A stretch of 64,000 bases of DNA. Source: Leptasterias polaris (taxonomy: Eukaryota > Echinodermata > Asteroidea > Forcipulatida > Asteriidae). The position numbers and the translations under genes are program-made. Of the stretch, positions 25,201-37,200 are shown one piece after another. The stretch lies in the NCBI GenBank assembly GCA_037783415.1, contig JAZGTN010000015.1, forward strand, positions 3,545,001 to 3,609,000, written 5' to 3'. How positions within the stretch are numbered: position 1 is the first letter of the stretch; every line of letters begins with the position of its first letter. A model generated the notes under the pieces. That model saw only the letters and a list, made by a program, of their open reading frames with translations, searched no databases and was not told the origin of the DNA.

Positions 25201-28200
25201 TCCGCTTCCCTTGTGGTTTATTATTTGAAAACTTCCGTTAACTGACCTTCAGTAGGAGTCACTCTGGTGACTAGTGGTGTGGCTGCCGCGGAGTACTGAT
25301 AAGATCTCGTGGGGTACACCACACTATTAGAGGTAACGATGAGGTCAACTGTTCCCTCGGTGTGCGACCTCGTCTTACATCGAATCTCGGAGAGAGTCAC
25401 GCTCTCCACTTCACAGCTCCGTCCATTGATTTCCACCCGGGTGGCCCCACCGATGAAACCGTTTCCAACAATTGTCAGCATCTGACCGCCTGCCGTACTC
25501 CCAATACGTGGGGAGATGCTCTCGATTGTGTTGGAACTTGTGACGGTGCTGGCCACGTTAAAATGTGCATTCCCCTTTCCAGCAATGTTAACCGAGATCT
25601 GCTGGGTACCAACTGGGACATAGCTGACACCACACTGGATTTCTCCACTGGTAACGCTCGAAATGGCACACCCCACCCCACCAATGGAGACAGTGACAAC
25701 AGTTTCATCATTGGTGAATCCTGATCCAGTGATGATAACCGAGGTACTAGGTCCGGAGACAGCGGCCGGGGAGACGCCGTTGACCTGTGGTGTCATAGCC
25801 TCAGAAAACATGAAGCTGCAGTCTTCCTTACACACAGCTTGCTGCGAGTTGATCTGAATGGTCAGCTCAACATTCCCTGCCTCGGCCGTCGTCGTGATGC
25901 ACACTACCTCCTTGTATGACACCGTCTGGACGCGACATCCAGCCTCACCAATCCTAACCTCCATATCATCTGGAGAGTCGGCCGAAAAACCATCCCCACT
26001 GATGATGATCTCAGTACCACCACTCAGTGATCCCTCATGAGTGGACAGCCCGTCAATCTGTGGCTTGAGGATGAAGACTTGTTTCTCTGGTGATGTGATT
26101 TGAATCAGGGCCAGCCCCCGATTCTTAACCGTGACCGCCACTTGGTGGCGTTCACCGACCGTCATACTAACTGCTGTGTCAATCAAACATGTGAGGGCGG
26201 TGTTTGTACTGGTCTTTGTGATGCAGTTGTAGTCACCAACAGAAATCTTATTCTCACATGGGTCTTCACTGAACCCAATTCCTTGAATTCTTATAAGCGT
26301 TGTTGCATCTCCCCTGTACAAAAATGAACATAACCCACACAATACTGAAACATGGACAATGCCACAAACTCTTATTTTTTTTATAAAAAATAAAACCTAA
26401 AATGCAAACCACAACATAGAACACTGAAAAATAATACCAGGGCTCGATTTCACAAAGAGCTAAGGTTGATCTCAACTGCAAGAAAAATCCTAATTGCTAA
26501 GCAAAGTGTGATGTTACAATACAAATCACTATGGTAATACTGCCAAATCATCTTAAGATGAATCTTAGTGCTTTGTGAAATCGACCCCTGGTCTCACAAA
26601 CTATTTCACTAAACTGTAGTAATTGAAAGTTTAAAACTTGTTCATGCTTGAAGTCGGCAGGGTGTTTAAGTGACTTTTAGAATTAAAGAAGGTTGACAAC
26701 TTCATTAAGTTAGAGGCTAGTCGAGCTTTATTCAATATGATACGAGCATTGTGAGCAGCCATGTTATAAGGTGATGCATGATGGGAAATAAACATTAGAC
26801 TTGAGGTAGTCTGCTAATGGCATACTGCTACATCCTCTCTTCTAAGTTTTGTTTTAGTACTTGAATAAACAAACAGCTTTGGATACAAAGTGAACTTAGT
26901 GAATCCCACTTCTGACACCATAAAAAAGGTTGACAACTTCGTTAAGTTAGAGGCTAGTCGAGCTTTATTCAAGATGATACGAGCATTGTGAGCAGCCATG
27001 TTATAAGGTGATGCATGATGGGAAATAAACATTAGACTTGAGTCAGTCTGCTAATGGCATACTGCTACAAGAATGACACCTTTTATTTGTTGTTTTTACC
27101 CTTTACCGATGTTTGATAACCTTTGGTGCTTTCAAGGTCCTGCTGAAAAAACCAAAAACTCTAAAAACTACAGTAGCAAACTTTCGGTTACAACCATGCA
27201 TAAAACTCTGTTAAGTGAAGTGTTTGCTCCGAGGAGAACTGGTGTGGTCTCGCTGTTTTGAACAGTATACTCTGCTCGTCTTCAGGAGAAACTCGGGTGC
27301 AGATCAAACCCATTGCATCTTGTTATGAAAATTTTAAACTTTTTGGATACCTGATTTATCTTTCATCTACAAATAAAACAAAAACAACAAAAGTGCAATT
27401 GGACAGTGGATTTGGAGCCTAACAGGTTGTGTAGACAATATTGTTTTTATTGATCAGTATATATTTGTCTTACTCATTTGGGCTGATTTGTTGCACGACC
27501 GGTGTGCTGCAGATCCAGAATGAAAAGAAGAAATTTGCAGGGTCCTCTCCTCGAGCTTTAGGAGCGTTGCATCCTGGGATAGGGGAATCACTTCCAGGGC
27601 ATGGGTCAGAACTCACTGGAGCAGAAACGCCTGGGTGGGGGGGGGGGATTCCATTACTTTATCATCACAAGGGATGTTTTTTATGAGCAAATAGAAAATA
27701 CAACATTTTACCCATTTATTTTGCCAAGCTTACAACAAAGAGCTGGCGTGTCGTGGCCGAGCGGTTAAGAGCACTGAACTTAAGCTCTGGTGTTCCTGAT
27801 CAGCAGAGTGTGGGTTCGAATCCCAGTCGTGACACTTGTGTCCTTAAGCAAGACACTTAACCATTATTGCTTCGTCCTTCGGAATGGGATGTAAAGCCGT
27901 TGGTCCTGTGTAAAGCACGTAAAAGAACCCAGTGCACTTATCAAAAAGAGAAGGGGTTCGCCCCCGGTGTTCCTGGTTTGATTGGCTGCATATTGCGCCA
28001 CAGCACCTTGTAAACCATTACATGGTGCTATGTAAAGGAATAGGTCTCATACTTCAAAAAGTAGCTCCACATATATATACCTTGCAGGAAAAATACTGAC
28101 TGTTGAAGCGCCTTGAGTGTCACTGAGTGACGGATATGAACGCTACATGTATATAAGAAGCCACTATTATTGTTATTAAACACATGAATTTGCTTGACAC

Positions 28201-31200
28201 AGAACAATTCTCGCTCAGTATCAAAAGGTCACCAGTAGAAATGCTTAGTAAATTTTGGACCACAAGCCACGGCTTATGAATTGATTTTCAGGCCATCAGC
28301 ATGCTCCACAGCTTATATTCTGGGCGACTCAAACACCGACATGTACAGCAAACTTTGGCACTTTTGACTAAAATTAAAACAGTCAAGTTCTTTGACTTCA
28401 ATATATTACCAAAATGTACACATAATTGGAGAAAAACACATAACGATCGCAAATTCTCCTTTTAGTTCTGTACTTGCCTGTACAAACAGGTCAATTTGTA
28501 CAGTGCTACTCTGTAAAAACGTACAACAAAAATTGCGTGTTCAATTCAGTGACCTGGTTCCTTATTCGTTTGAACATTGCAAACACGATCTACAAAAAAG
28601 GCAGCACACTTTCCTTGGGCCTACACGCACTGCGCTTCACTTAGTCCCAGCGCCTCGCCTTGAATGACACCAGTTTTAAATAATTGGGGTTGCACAAAGG
28701 CAAATTTACTAGAGCAGGACTTGAACCTCCGACCTCCAGATTAACATCATGGCGCTCAACCAAATTGCTAGCCCTAATGTTCAATTCAAATATGGTTTGT
28801 TAAAAAAAAAGGTTGGCAGTCTCCTTATAATGAAGTAGTGGCTCTGGTTTTGACTATGGCTACACAGCTGTAGCCAATGGCCTCAGCTTTGGCTACGGCT
28901 TGACGGCTTGTCATTTATTAGCTACCTGACATAGTGTCGTGCAGTGCCTCAAAGCCAGCGACTTCAACGACGAGTTTGTGGGCGGATGACGTTGGCTCTT
29001 TGACTACAATGGTTCCCTTCATGTACACCTGTCCATCATCATCAACGGGTCCACTGGAATAGTAGTAGGTACCAGGGGAAGCAAACTTGTATGCAAAGAT
29101 ACCTGCAAGTATACAGCAGAAAGTTACTTCATTTTTAAATCACATCCATTAAAGGGAACGGATACCTTTGGTTTTTGGAACCGTTCGATTGTTTTAATCC
29201 CATATAAATGTAGATATATACAATGCAACTAAGTGAGCATTTCATGGTCGCGTTGTTGAGATATTGCCGAAATAATCCAAAAGCAGTTATGTCCAGGCAG
29301 AAAGAATAATCCGTAATTGCAATACGCAATCTGAGAAACGTTTCATGCAGAAATGTTTCTCAGATTTAAATGTTTGTTAATACCTCTCTCTAAAATCACA
29401 TTCCTTTGAAGGGAATTGTTTCTCAAAATTGTATACAACATCAACAGCTGCAGCGCTCCTTTTTAAAAGTTTTTATGGTAATTAATTTTTGGAGTAATTA
29501 CCAAATGGTATATTATCCCTTTAAACAAATATTTAGTAGAACTTGAAGAGCAGTACCTGAATACAATCTACTCTCCCAATGATGCTTCAACACTTACAAA
29601 AACCATCAAGCAGAAAGTATTTTTCTACATTTTGTTAGTCATGCATTCATTTAGTTCATACGTCTCTAAGTATTTAAAGGCACTGTACACGTTTGGTAAT
29701 TACTCAAAATATATATTAGCATAAAAATGTACTTGGTAACGAGCAACGGAGAGCTGTTGATAGTATAAAACATTGTGAGAAACGACTCCCTCTGAAGTAA
29801 CGTAGTTTTTGAGAAAGAGGTAATTTCTCACTAAAATAATAAAAGACTTCTGGCCAGAAGCCTTTTATTCCTATCTGAAAGCACACTAATTTGTACAACA
29901 AGGGTGTTTTTTCTTTCATCATTTTCTTGCAACTTCAATGACCAATTGAGTCCATATTTTCACAGGTTTGTTATTTTATGCATATGTTGGGATACACCAA
30001 GTGAGAATACTGGTCTTTGACAATTACCAAACGTGTTCAGTGCCTTTAACGACATAACTGATTACTTTAAGAAATAACTTATTGATGATTTGAAATAAAA
30101 GAAAGTGATTTTCCACTGAGCCTCTAGATTAGTAGACACTCTCTCCAGCTTCAAAACTAACTTGAAAACTCACTTGTTCAGTCTTAGCTTTAAGTACCGT
30201 CATTAGCAGAGTTCCTTTTCTATGCGCCAGGAGTGTCTTTCTGACAGACATGGCGCACTACGAAATGTCCATTATTATTAGTAGTAGTATAACTCCACTC
30301 AAGAGAAGAAAAAAAAAGAGAAAAAACTAATTTACCCTCTGTTGTTCTTCCTCCACTGATGAATCCCTGGCCATCATAGGATACAGCGTCTGCATCAGCT
30401 GTCTGCATGACGGCGTATCCGATACCAGTCACATACTGTGGGACAGCCCACTGCCACACTACCACATCACCCGCAACCATGCTTAAGAGGGAAGGGTTCC
30501 ACTTGTATCCCAGACCGAGAGCTTTGTATTGTGAAAAAGATAATAATAACAAGAACAAAATCATGACAAATACCCCCAATATTACTCTTCCTGTAAACAG
30601 TAAATAGTTTTAACAATTAAACTGAAAAGCAAGTTGGTTGCAAAGAATCTGCGTTAAAACCATGTAAAAAAATACCTCTATGGTTACAGGTAGGGTCATA
30701 GATTCTTCTAAGATTCTTATAAGATTCTTATAAAATTCTTATAAAATTCTTATAAGATTATTTCAAGATTCTTATAAGATTCTTATAAGACTCTTCTGAG
30801 ATTCTTCCGAGATTCTTATAAGATTCTTATAAAATTCTTATGAGATTCTTATAAGATTCTCATAAGATTATTATAAGATTCTTATAAGATTCTTTCAAGA
30901 TTCTTATAAGACTCTTCTGAGATTCTTATAAGATTCTTATAAAATTCTTATGAGATTCTTATAAGATTCTTATGAGATTCTTAAGAGATTCTTTTAAGAT
31001 TCTGATAAGAATCTTGTAAGATTCTTATAAGATTCTTGTAAGATTCTAATAAGAGTCTAATGACACTTTTATTGTGGAAATCATCAGTTTACTTTGAAAA
31101 AGTTTGAAAAGTTTGTTTTGTTGTAAAAGGCAAAGAGAAATTAAAAACCAAAACTCACATTCATGTTTCCCAAAGTTGTCCACTCTGTGTTCCTTCCCTG

Positions 31201-34200
31201 AGCTAGCAGCCACACAGTCAATTTGGTCGTTATCCACTGCCGTCAACTCACAGTTGATGTCACCAAGCCTGACAGTGACATCACTTGCATTGGAACCAAA
31301 GCCTGCCCCGGTGAGGGTCACCACCGTGCCCCCTTGGAAGGAGCCTTGGTCTGGGAACATCCCTGTCACTTCCAACTCATACTTGAAATTGTTGTTACTG
31401 GGCAAGAATACAAATAAATGTGAGGACCATTTGTCCACTGCCTCAGCTTTTTTTTTGTTTCGATAATAATGGGAAAAATCAAACGTGATTTTGCTTTTGA
31501 AGAACCATTGATTCCTTATTAGAAAGCAATCCCAAGGGGTGCCTTTTGGCCACTGCTCATGATCATTCATAATTGCCCACCACTGGAGGGCAGGGCTCGA
31601 ATTTTACACTGGACCACAGGCCTGAGGCCAGTAATTTTAGTGTTGGGACAGTAAACTTATGACCTAACAAGTCCGATGGTCTTGTGTTTTTCAATTGAAT
31701 AACAGAAACACATTATGTTCAAGCGTTGACTTTGGGTCTAATAAATTATCTTTCAATTCTATGAGTAATCATGGAGTAAGAAACACATGTATTTCTTCCT
31801 CCATGGAGTAATCAAGTATACTCTTCCCTTACTTGTCTCAGTTCGGGTTCATATAAAAGCAGTCAAATGCATGTTAAACTGTGGCAGCAAGTTTTTTGTT
31901 TTTTTCACATTTTGAATCTGGTCTTGTAAAAAAATGTCTGGTCCAGTAAAGATTTTGAGCTACAAGCCCTGTAGTCTTGTGGATTTTCTCCCCAAATTCG
32001 AGCCCTGCTGAGGGCCACATGCCAGGTGGCCAGACAGACACTTAAGCTATGTGCTGTAGTTGCAATTTTCAGAACATTGCTTTGCAAGCTTTTTGGTGCA
32101 AGGAGCTCACAACCATTCCAATCTCGGCAGCACTTGTACCAACAATCTTTCTACTGCTTGACGAATCGTTTTATTCTTTCATTAGTCTGTGTTTCCTTAA
32201 AGGGTGTGTACAACATTGGTAATTGCCAAAGACCTGTATCCAAACTTGATGTGACCCAACATATACATGAAATAACAAACCTGTGAAAGTTAAAGCTCAA
32301 TCGGTCTTCGGAGTCAAGAGAAAACAGTGAAAAAAAACATTATATGTTTAAACTTTTTTTCAAACATCGGACTATTGTTTTACTCATTTCCGAAAAACTA
32401 TGGCATTTCAAGAAAGACTATTTCAAGGGAAGTTTTTCCACCATGACCATCTTTATACCATGTAAGTTATGTGCAAATCTGTGAACATTTATATTTTTAA
32501 TCTTACCAATGTTGTACACACCCTTTAAACTCCTTGTAAGGCTGAGTCAGAAGTAAATGACTTTTGCTGCGTCTATAGCCAGTTGGCTGCAGTGCCATAG
32601 CTAAAGGTAGGGTTTTAGATTGGTTTTTGTCAACAGAATGCTGATATGTAGGCAAATTTATAAAGAAAGATACCTTCCGCCCAGGTAGTAGTTAATAAGC
32701 AAGATAGTTCTTTTGATAGAGTCTCCTGAATTTCGAAATCTACTCCGCAGCAATAGAATAAATAGCAAGACAAGTTTTCAAAGAACAAAAATCTACCTAG
32801 CAAAAGTAGATATACACATGGTATTACCGCAAACTAAATTTACATTACTTGCAAAAGACTCACTCGAACTCTGCGAATCCTTTATCAGTGACTGTAAGCT
32901 CAACAGGGTAGTTGCCAGGAGTGTGTTCAGGAATCTCTGCGGTGATCTCAACATCGCTCTGACTTTTGACCAGACACTTTGCATTTCCGATAGATACTAC
33001 GACACCGGACTCCCCGAACCCAGAGCCCGATATAACAAGGTTACCACCGCCTATGGTCAAAACAAAGGGAACAATGAGATTACAGTAGAAACATCAAGTC
33101 CAGCAATGACATTGAATTGTTTGCAGTACCTGCTGCTATTTGTAGGATCCAGACTGGTATTTCATCAACGTGTCATGGCCGAGCGGTCTAGTTTACCGAC
33201 CCAAGCTCTGGTGTTGTCAGCAGCAGAGTGTGGGTTTGAATCCCAGTCATGACACTTGTGCCCCTGAGCAAGGCACTTAACCATAAGTGCTTCGTAAAAA
33301 GTTGGGAAGGTAGTGCATTCTGCTCTACCAGCCAGGCTCCTAATGGATGATACCCATGCCTACATCCTTACGGACTGTGAAGGGGGTAACCCTGTTTCAG
33401 CCCCAGGAGAAGGTGAAGCTGAAAAACATCAGTCACTTTTTTTGATAAGTAGCAAAAACCCTTCCTTTGGCAATTCCCAATTGAGATGTTTTTCTAACAA
33501 CAGACTGAGCAAGTCTTGTTGCATACTCAAAATAAATTTGGACCACCTTGGTGCCAAGGAAACAAACTCGCGCACTTTACAAGGGGTCCCAATGTTCAAA
33601 TAAACGAAAGACTTGCACAGTCTATATCAGCATTTCCTGAAAACTATAAGGAGGCCACTGTGGGCCATATACCAACAAATTACATACCTTTCACATTTGA
33701 GGTGGTTGGGTTAATTTCTGTAATCGACGGTGTCTGTGCAGCATCGTAATTGTAGCTGTCATCAAGAACCTTCGACTCTCCATTAACATTGATTGACACA
33801 TCTACTGTTGTCATTGTTCTTCGGTAACGACTGAATGTCTGGGGCTGATAAACCAGAAATACTTTCAGAATTGCAGGGTTTGAATGAGTGACCTAATACT
33901 ATGCTAAATGACAGCGGTCAGGTTTGGAAAGGGTTTAACATAAGACAATAAGACGATAAGATTTGGACGAGAACCATGCTGAAAATTTGTTACAAGTAGC
34001 TTACCATTCAAGTCACAATTATTGATGAAAAAAATAATAATACTTATTGATGAAAAATCAGCATTTGGTTATTTGCACCTTTAAGGACCATTGCGATCGC
34101 AAGCTCATTTGCGGCATGTCATTGTCGAGCGATCAAGTGCACTGGACTCGAGCTCTGGTGTTTCTGACCAGCGGAGTGTGGGTTCGAGTCCCAAGTCTTG

Positions 34201-37200
34201 ACACTTGCGTCCTCAAGCAAGGCACTTAACAATGATTGCCCGTTGGATTTGGCGTGCGCCTTTGGTTCCATGTGTTGTGTAATGCACGTTAAAGAACCAA
34301 GTACACTCTCAATAAGAGAATGGAATCTCCTGGAGTTTTCTGGTATGGTTGGCTACAGATTCAGGCATGCAACTCTTCAGCCAAAAAAAAACCACGGAAA
34401 ATTACCGATCAGCGATGTCATTCCTAGTGGACGCCATCGTTATTTTTCGAGCAAACACCCATCGATCGAGTGGTTCACTCGCACTCTTACAGCGTCTGGT
34501 TCCCGCCGCATCCCCTTATACAAAAAACAATAAAAACACAACGGAGCCAGACAGTGCAAAAAATAGTGTAGAAGGTATGCTGTACGAGGAGAACTTGTGT
34601 CTGTGTCTGGACTGTGTAATGCTTTTGTATGTGTAAACTTCCGCGGAGCCAGACTTTAAGAATCCTGAACCTTTATTTCTTTTCAATAAAGCAATGTTTC
34701 CTTCAGCGGGATTATTTTTCATGCAGCGTGATTTTGTTTTATGCGGATTCTTTCCATAACGGCGGTATTCTATTTTATAAAAAGCGGAAATCCGCAGATC
34801 TGTGTAAGAGTTGCATGCCTGAGATTGCACTGCAGCACCTTGTAAACCATTACATGGTGCTGTGTAAATAAATGGGTCTTACATTTGGAACATAGCTCTG
34901 CATACTTTATAAAAACAAAATAATAAGAGCTTTGAGATGCCCTTGATGTGATGAAATAAGTTGTAAATAAGAACTGCGCAATATTATTATCATTACAACC
35001 AAAATACCCTACATAAATGTAAAGGTCATCTGCTCTAGAGTAAGGGGGTCAGGGTTCAAATCCATCCTAAGTAGCCTTCTGATTTTTTCCCACTGGACTT
35101 AGAAAGCACAGAGTAAACAGAACTAATAACACATCAATGTAAAGGTAATAGTATTATTATACAATTTTTTAAACTGTACGTCTTGTTTGTTAATAACAGG
35201 GACACCAAAAAAAATGTGAAAGCATAACTGTCCCTGGTCAAATATGAAATATTTAAAATGTTTACAAGTTGAAGGAAAAAACAAACGAACGGTACTTTAC
35301 ATTTAGAATGTTAGAATTCATGTGTTTGCTTTTTTTAAAATAAATACTCACCCCACTTTTCAATGCAATAACACATTGTATCTGGCCGTAGGTCACCGAT
35401 TCAATGAGACATGCTTGAGTTCCAACGTACACAGTAGTATTTTCTCCATCCTGGCTAAACCCATGTCCAGAAATTGTTACTGTTGTTCCACCTGTATTAA
35501 TAATTTTGATTCAATGTTCATAATTCTACCAGAAACATTTAGACAAAAACCAAGGAAAACTGCAAACCGTACAGAAGCTAAAAAGAATTGAAATTCAGAA
35601 AACTCTTTGGCCGCTAATGTCTTTTGCCAAAATGCCCAAATACCTTATAAGTTTGTGGGTTTTGAGGCATTGCATGGTGAGGTATCAATGTACATTTGGT
35701 TTGTGGTAACACCATGTGTGTATCTACTTGCTGGGTAGATATTGCTCTTTTGAGAACTTGTCTTGCTATATATTCTATTTATCGGAATTCGGGAGACTTC
35801 TCAGTTCTGAAAAGACCTGTCCTACTTGTCCTACCTGTCCTAAACTACTACCTTGGCGGAAGGTAGGAAATGGGCTGGGACTACTACTTATTTTTTATTT
35901 TATTATTTTTTTTAAAGAATATCGCTTCACAAATTTGATATCTGCTACACACCAATTGACAGGGAACCATTTTAGCTGGTAACCAGTGAGTCAGTTTGGG
36001 TTTTTTCTTACCTGCTGTGCTTCCAGATTCTGGGTCAATACTAGAAACCTCCAACTCTGACTGAAACGTGATGACACCTGCAACGAGTAAATATCAATTG
36101 TCAGCAGCCAATAACAGCTGTGTGCTTTCCACATGTAAAACCAATACACCAATCCAGTAGGCCACACCCCTTGACAAATTGACCTATCACAACGCATGAT
36201 TTAAGGTCCGACAAATTGCCGCCATTTTGTCCGACAACATTCTGATTTGTTTGTATTGTTTACTACACACGGTTCGTTGAATTTGCTTTTGTGTCATTTG
36301 TTCCAGGCAATTCTTTTATAAACTTGATTTTTATCCTTAACCATGGTCAAGCAGTGTTCGTATCCTAATTGTAATTCTGACTCCCGATACCCTGACAAGT
36401 TAGGGAATGTATATTTTTGGCCATTTCCAAAGCTCAGCAATACAGATGTAGTTGCCAGGGACATCGGGGTGCTTCCAACTGATCTTCGTAACAATGAGGG
36501 ATAGACATGAATGGGCAAATCTCAACATGATTCCGACCCGGGTCGACTAGAGAGAGAGAGAGTTTTGCAAAGTTCCAGAGAGACTCCTGGGCCCAATTTC
36601 ATAGAGCTGCTTTAGCACAAAAAGTAGCTAAGCACAACAGAATAAGGTTACCAGAATAAGGTAACCAGTCAAACTACCATGTCTCATGTACAATTTGTGA
36701 CTGGTATCCTGCTCATTTCTGCTTAGCAGACAATTGTTAAGCAAAATTTTCTGCTTAAGCAGCTCTATGAAATTGGGCCCTGCTTCAATACAGCCTCTAG
36801 TTTATCCCACCACATAGCTTACCGCTAGGGTACCTTGCGAGTCCTTTACCGTTCACAGTCAAGGTGATATTGTATATACCGGCGGGTACCTCCCCAACCA
36901 GTGCAGTCATCGACGTGTCACTGGAAGCGGTGATGTCGCATCGAATACCTCCGATTGTAACAATATTATCCTCTGGGACAGTGCTGAAGCCAGTACCCGA
37001 TAAAGTGAGGGTAGTGTTTACAGATCCTAAAAAAAAGATTTTTAAAGGGTGACCAGGGAGAAGAAAACATTAATGAATTAAAAAGGAAGACTGCTAAAAG
37101 GGGATCAATGTTTATCTGGAATTAATTGTGCATAAAAGATGGTGTCACACAAATTTGTTATACCTCTCAAGAACCTCATATAAAAAAACTTTTCCGACAG

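Noticed and set aside
25362..25724. Plus-strand ORF opposite exon 34
   Set aside because: Antisense shadow of the IPT exon; composition follows the coding strand.
27749..27835. Functional tRNA-Leu gene
   Set aside because: The acceptor stem is only partly paired, the same head recurs in at least six copies with a conserved non-tRNA body, and the tail is a SINE tail.
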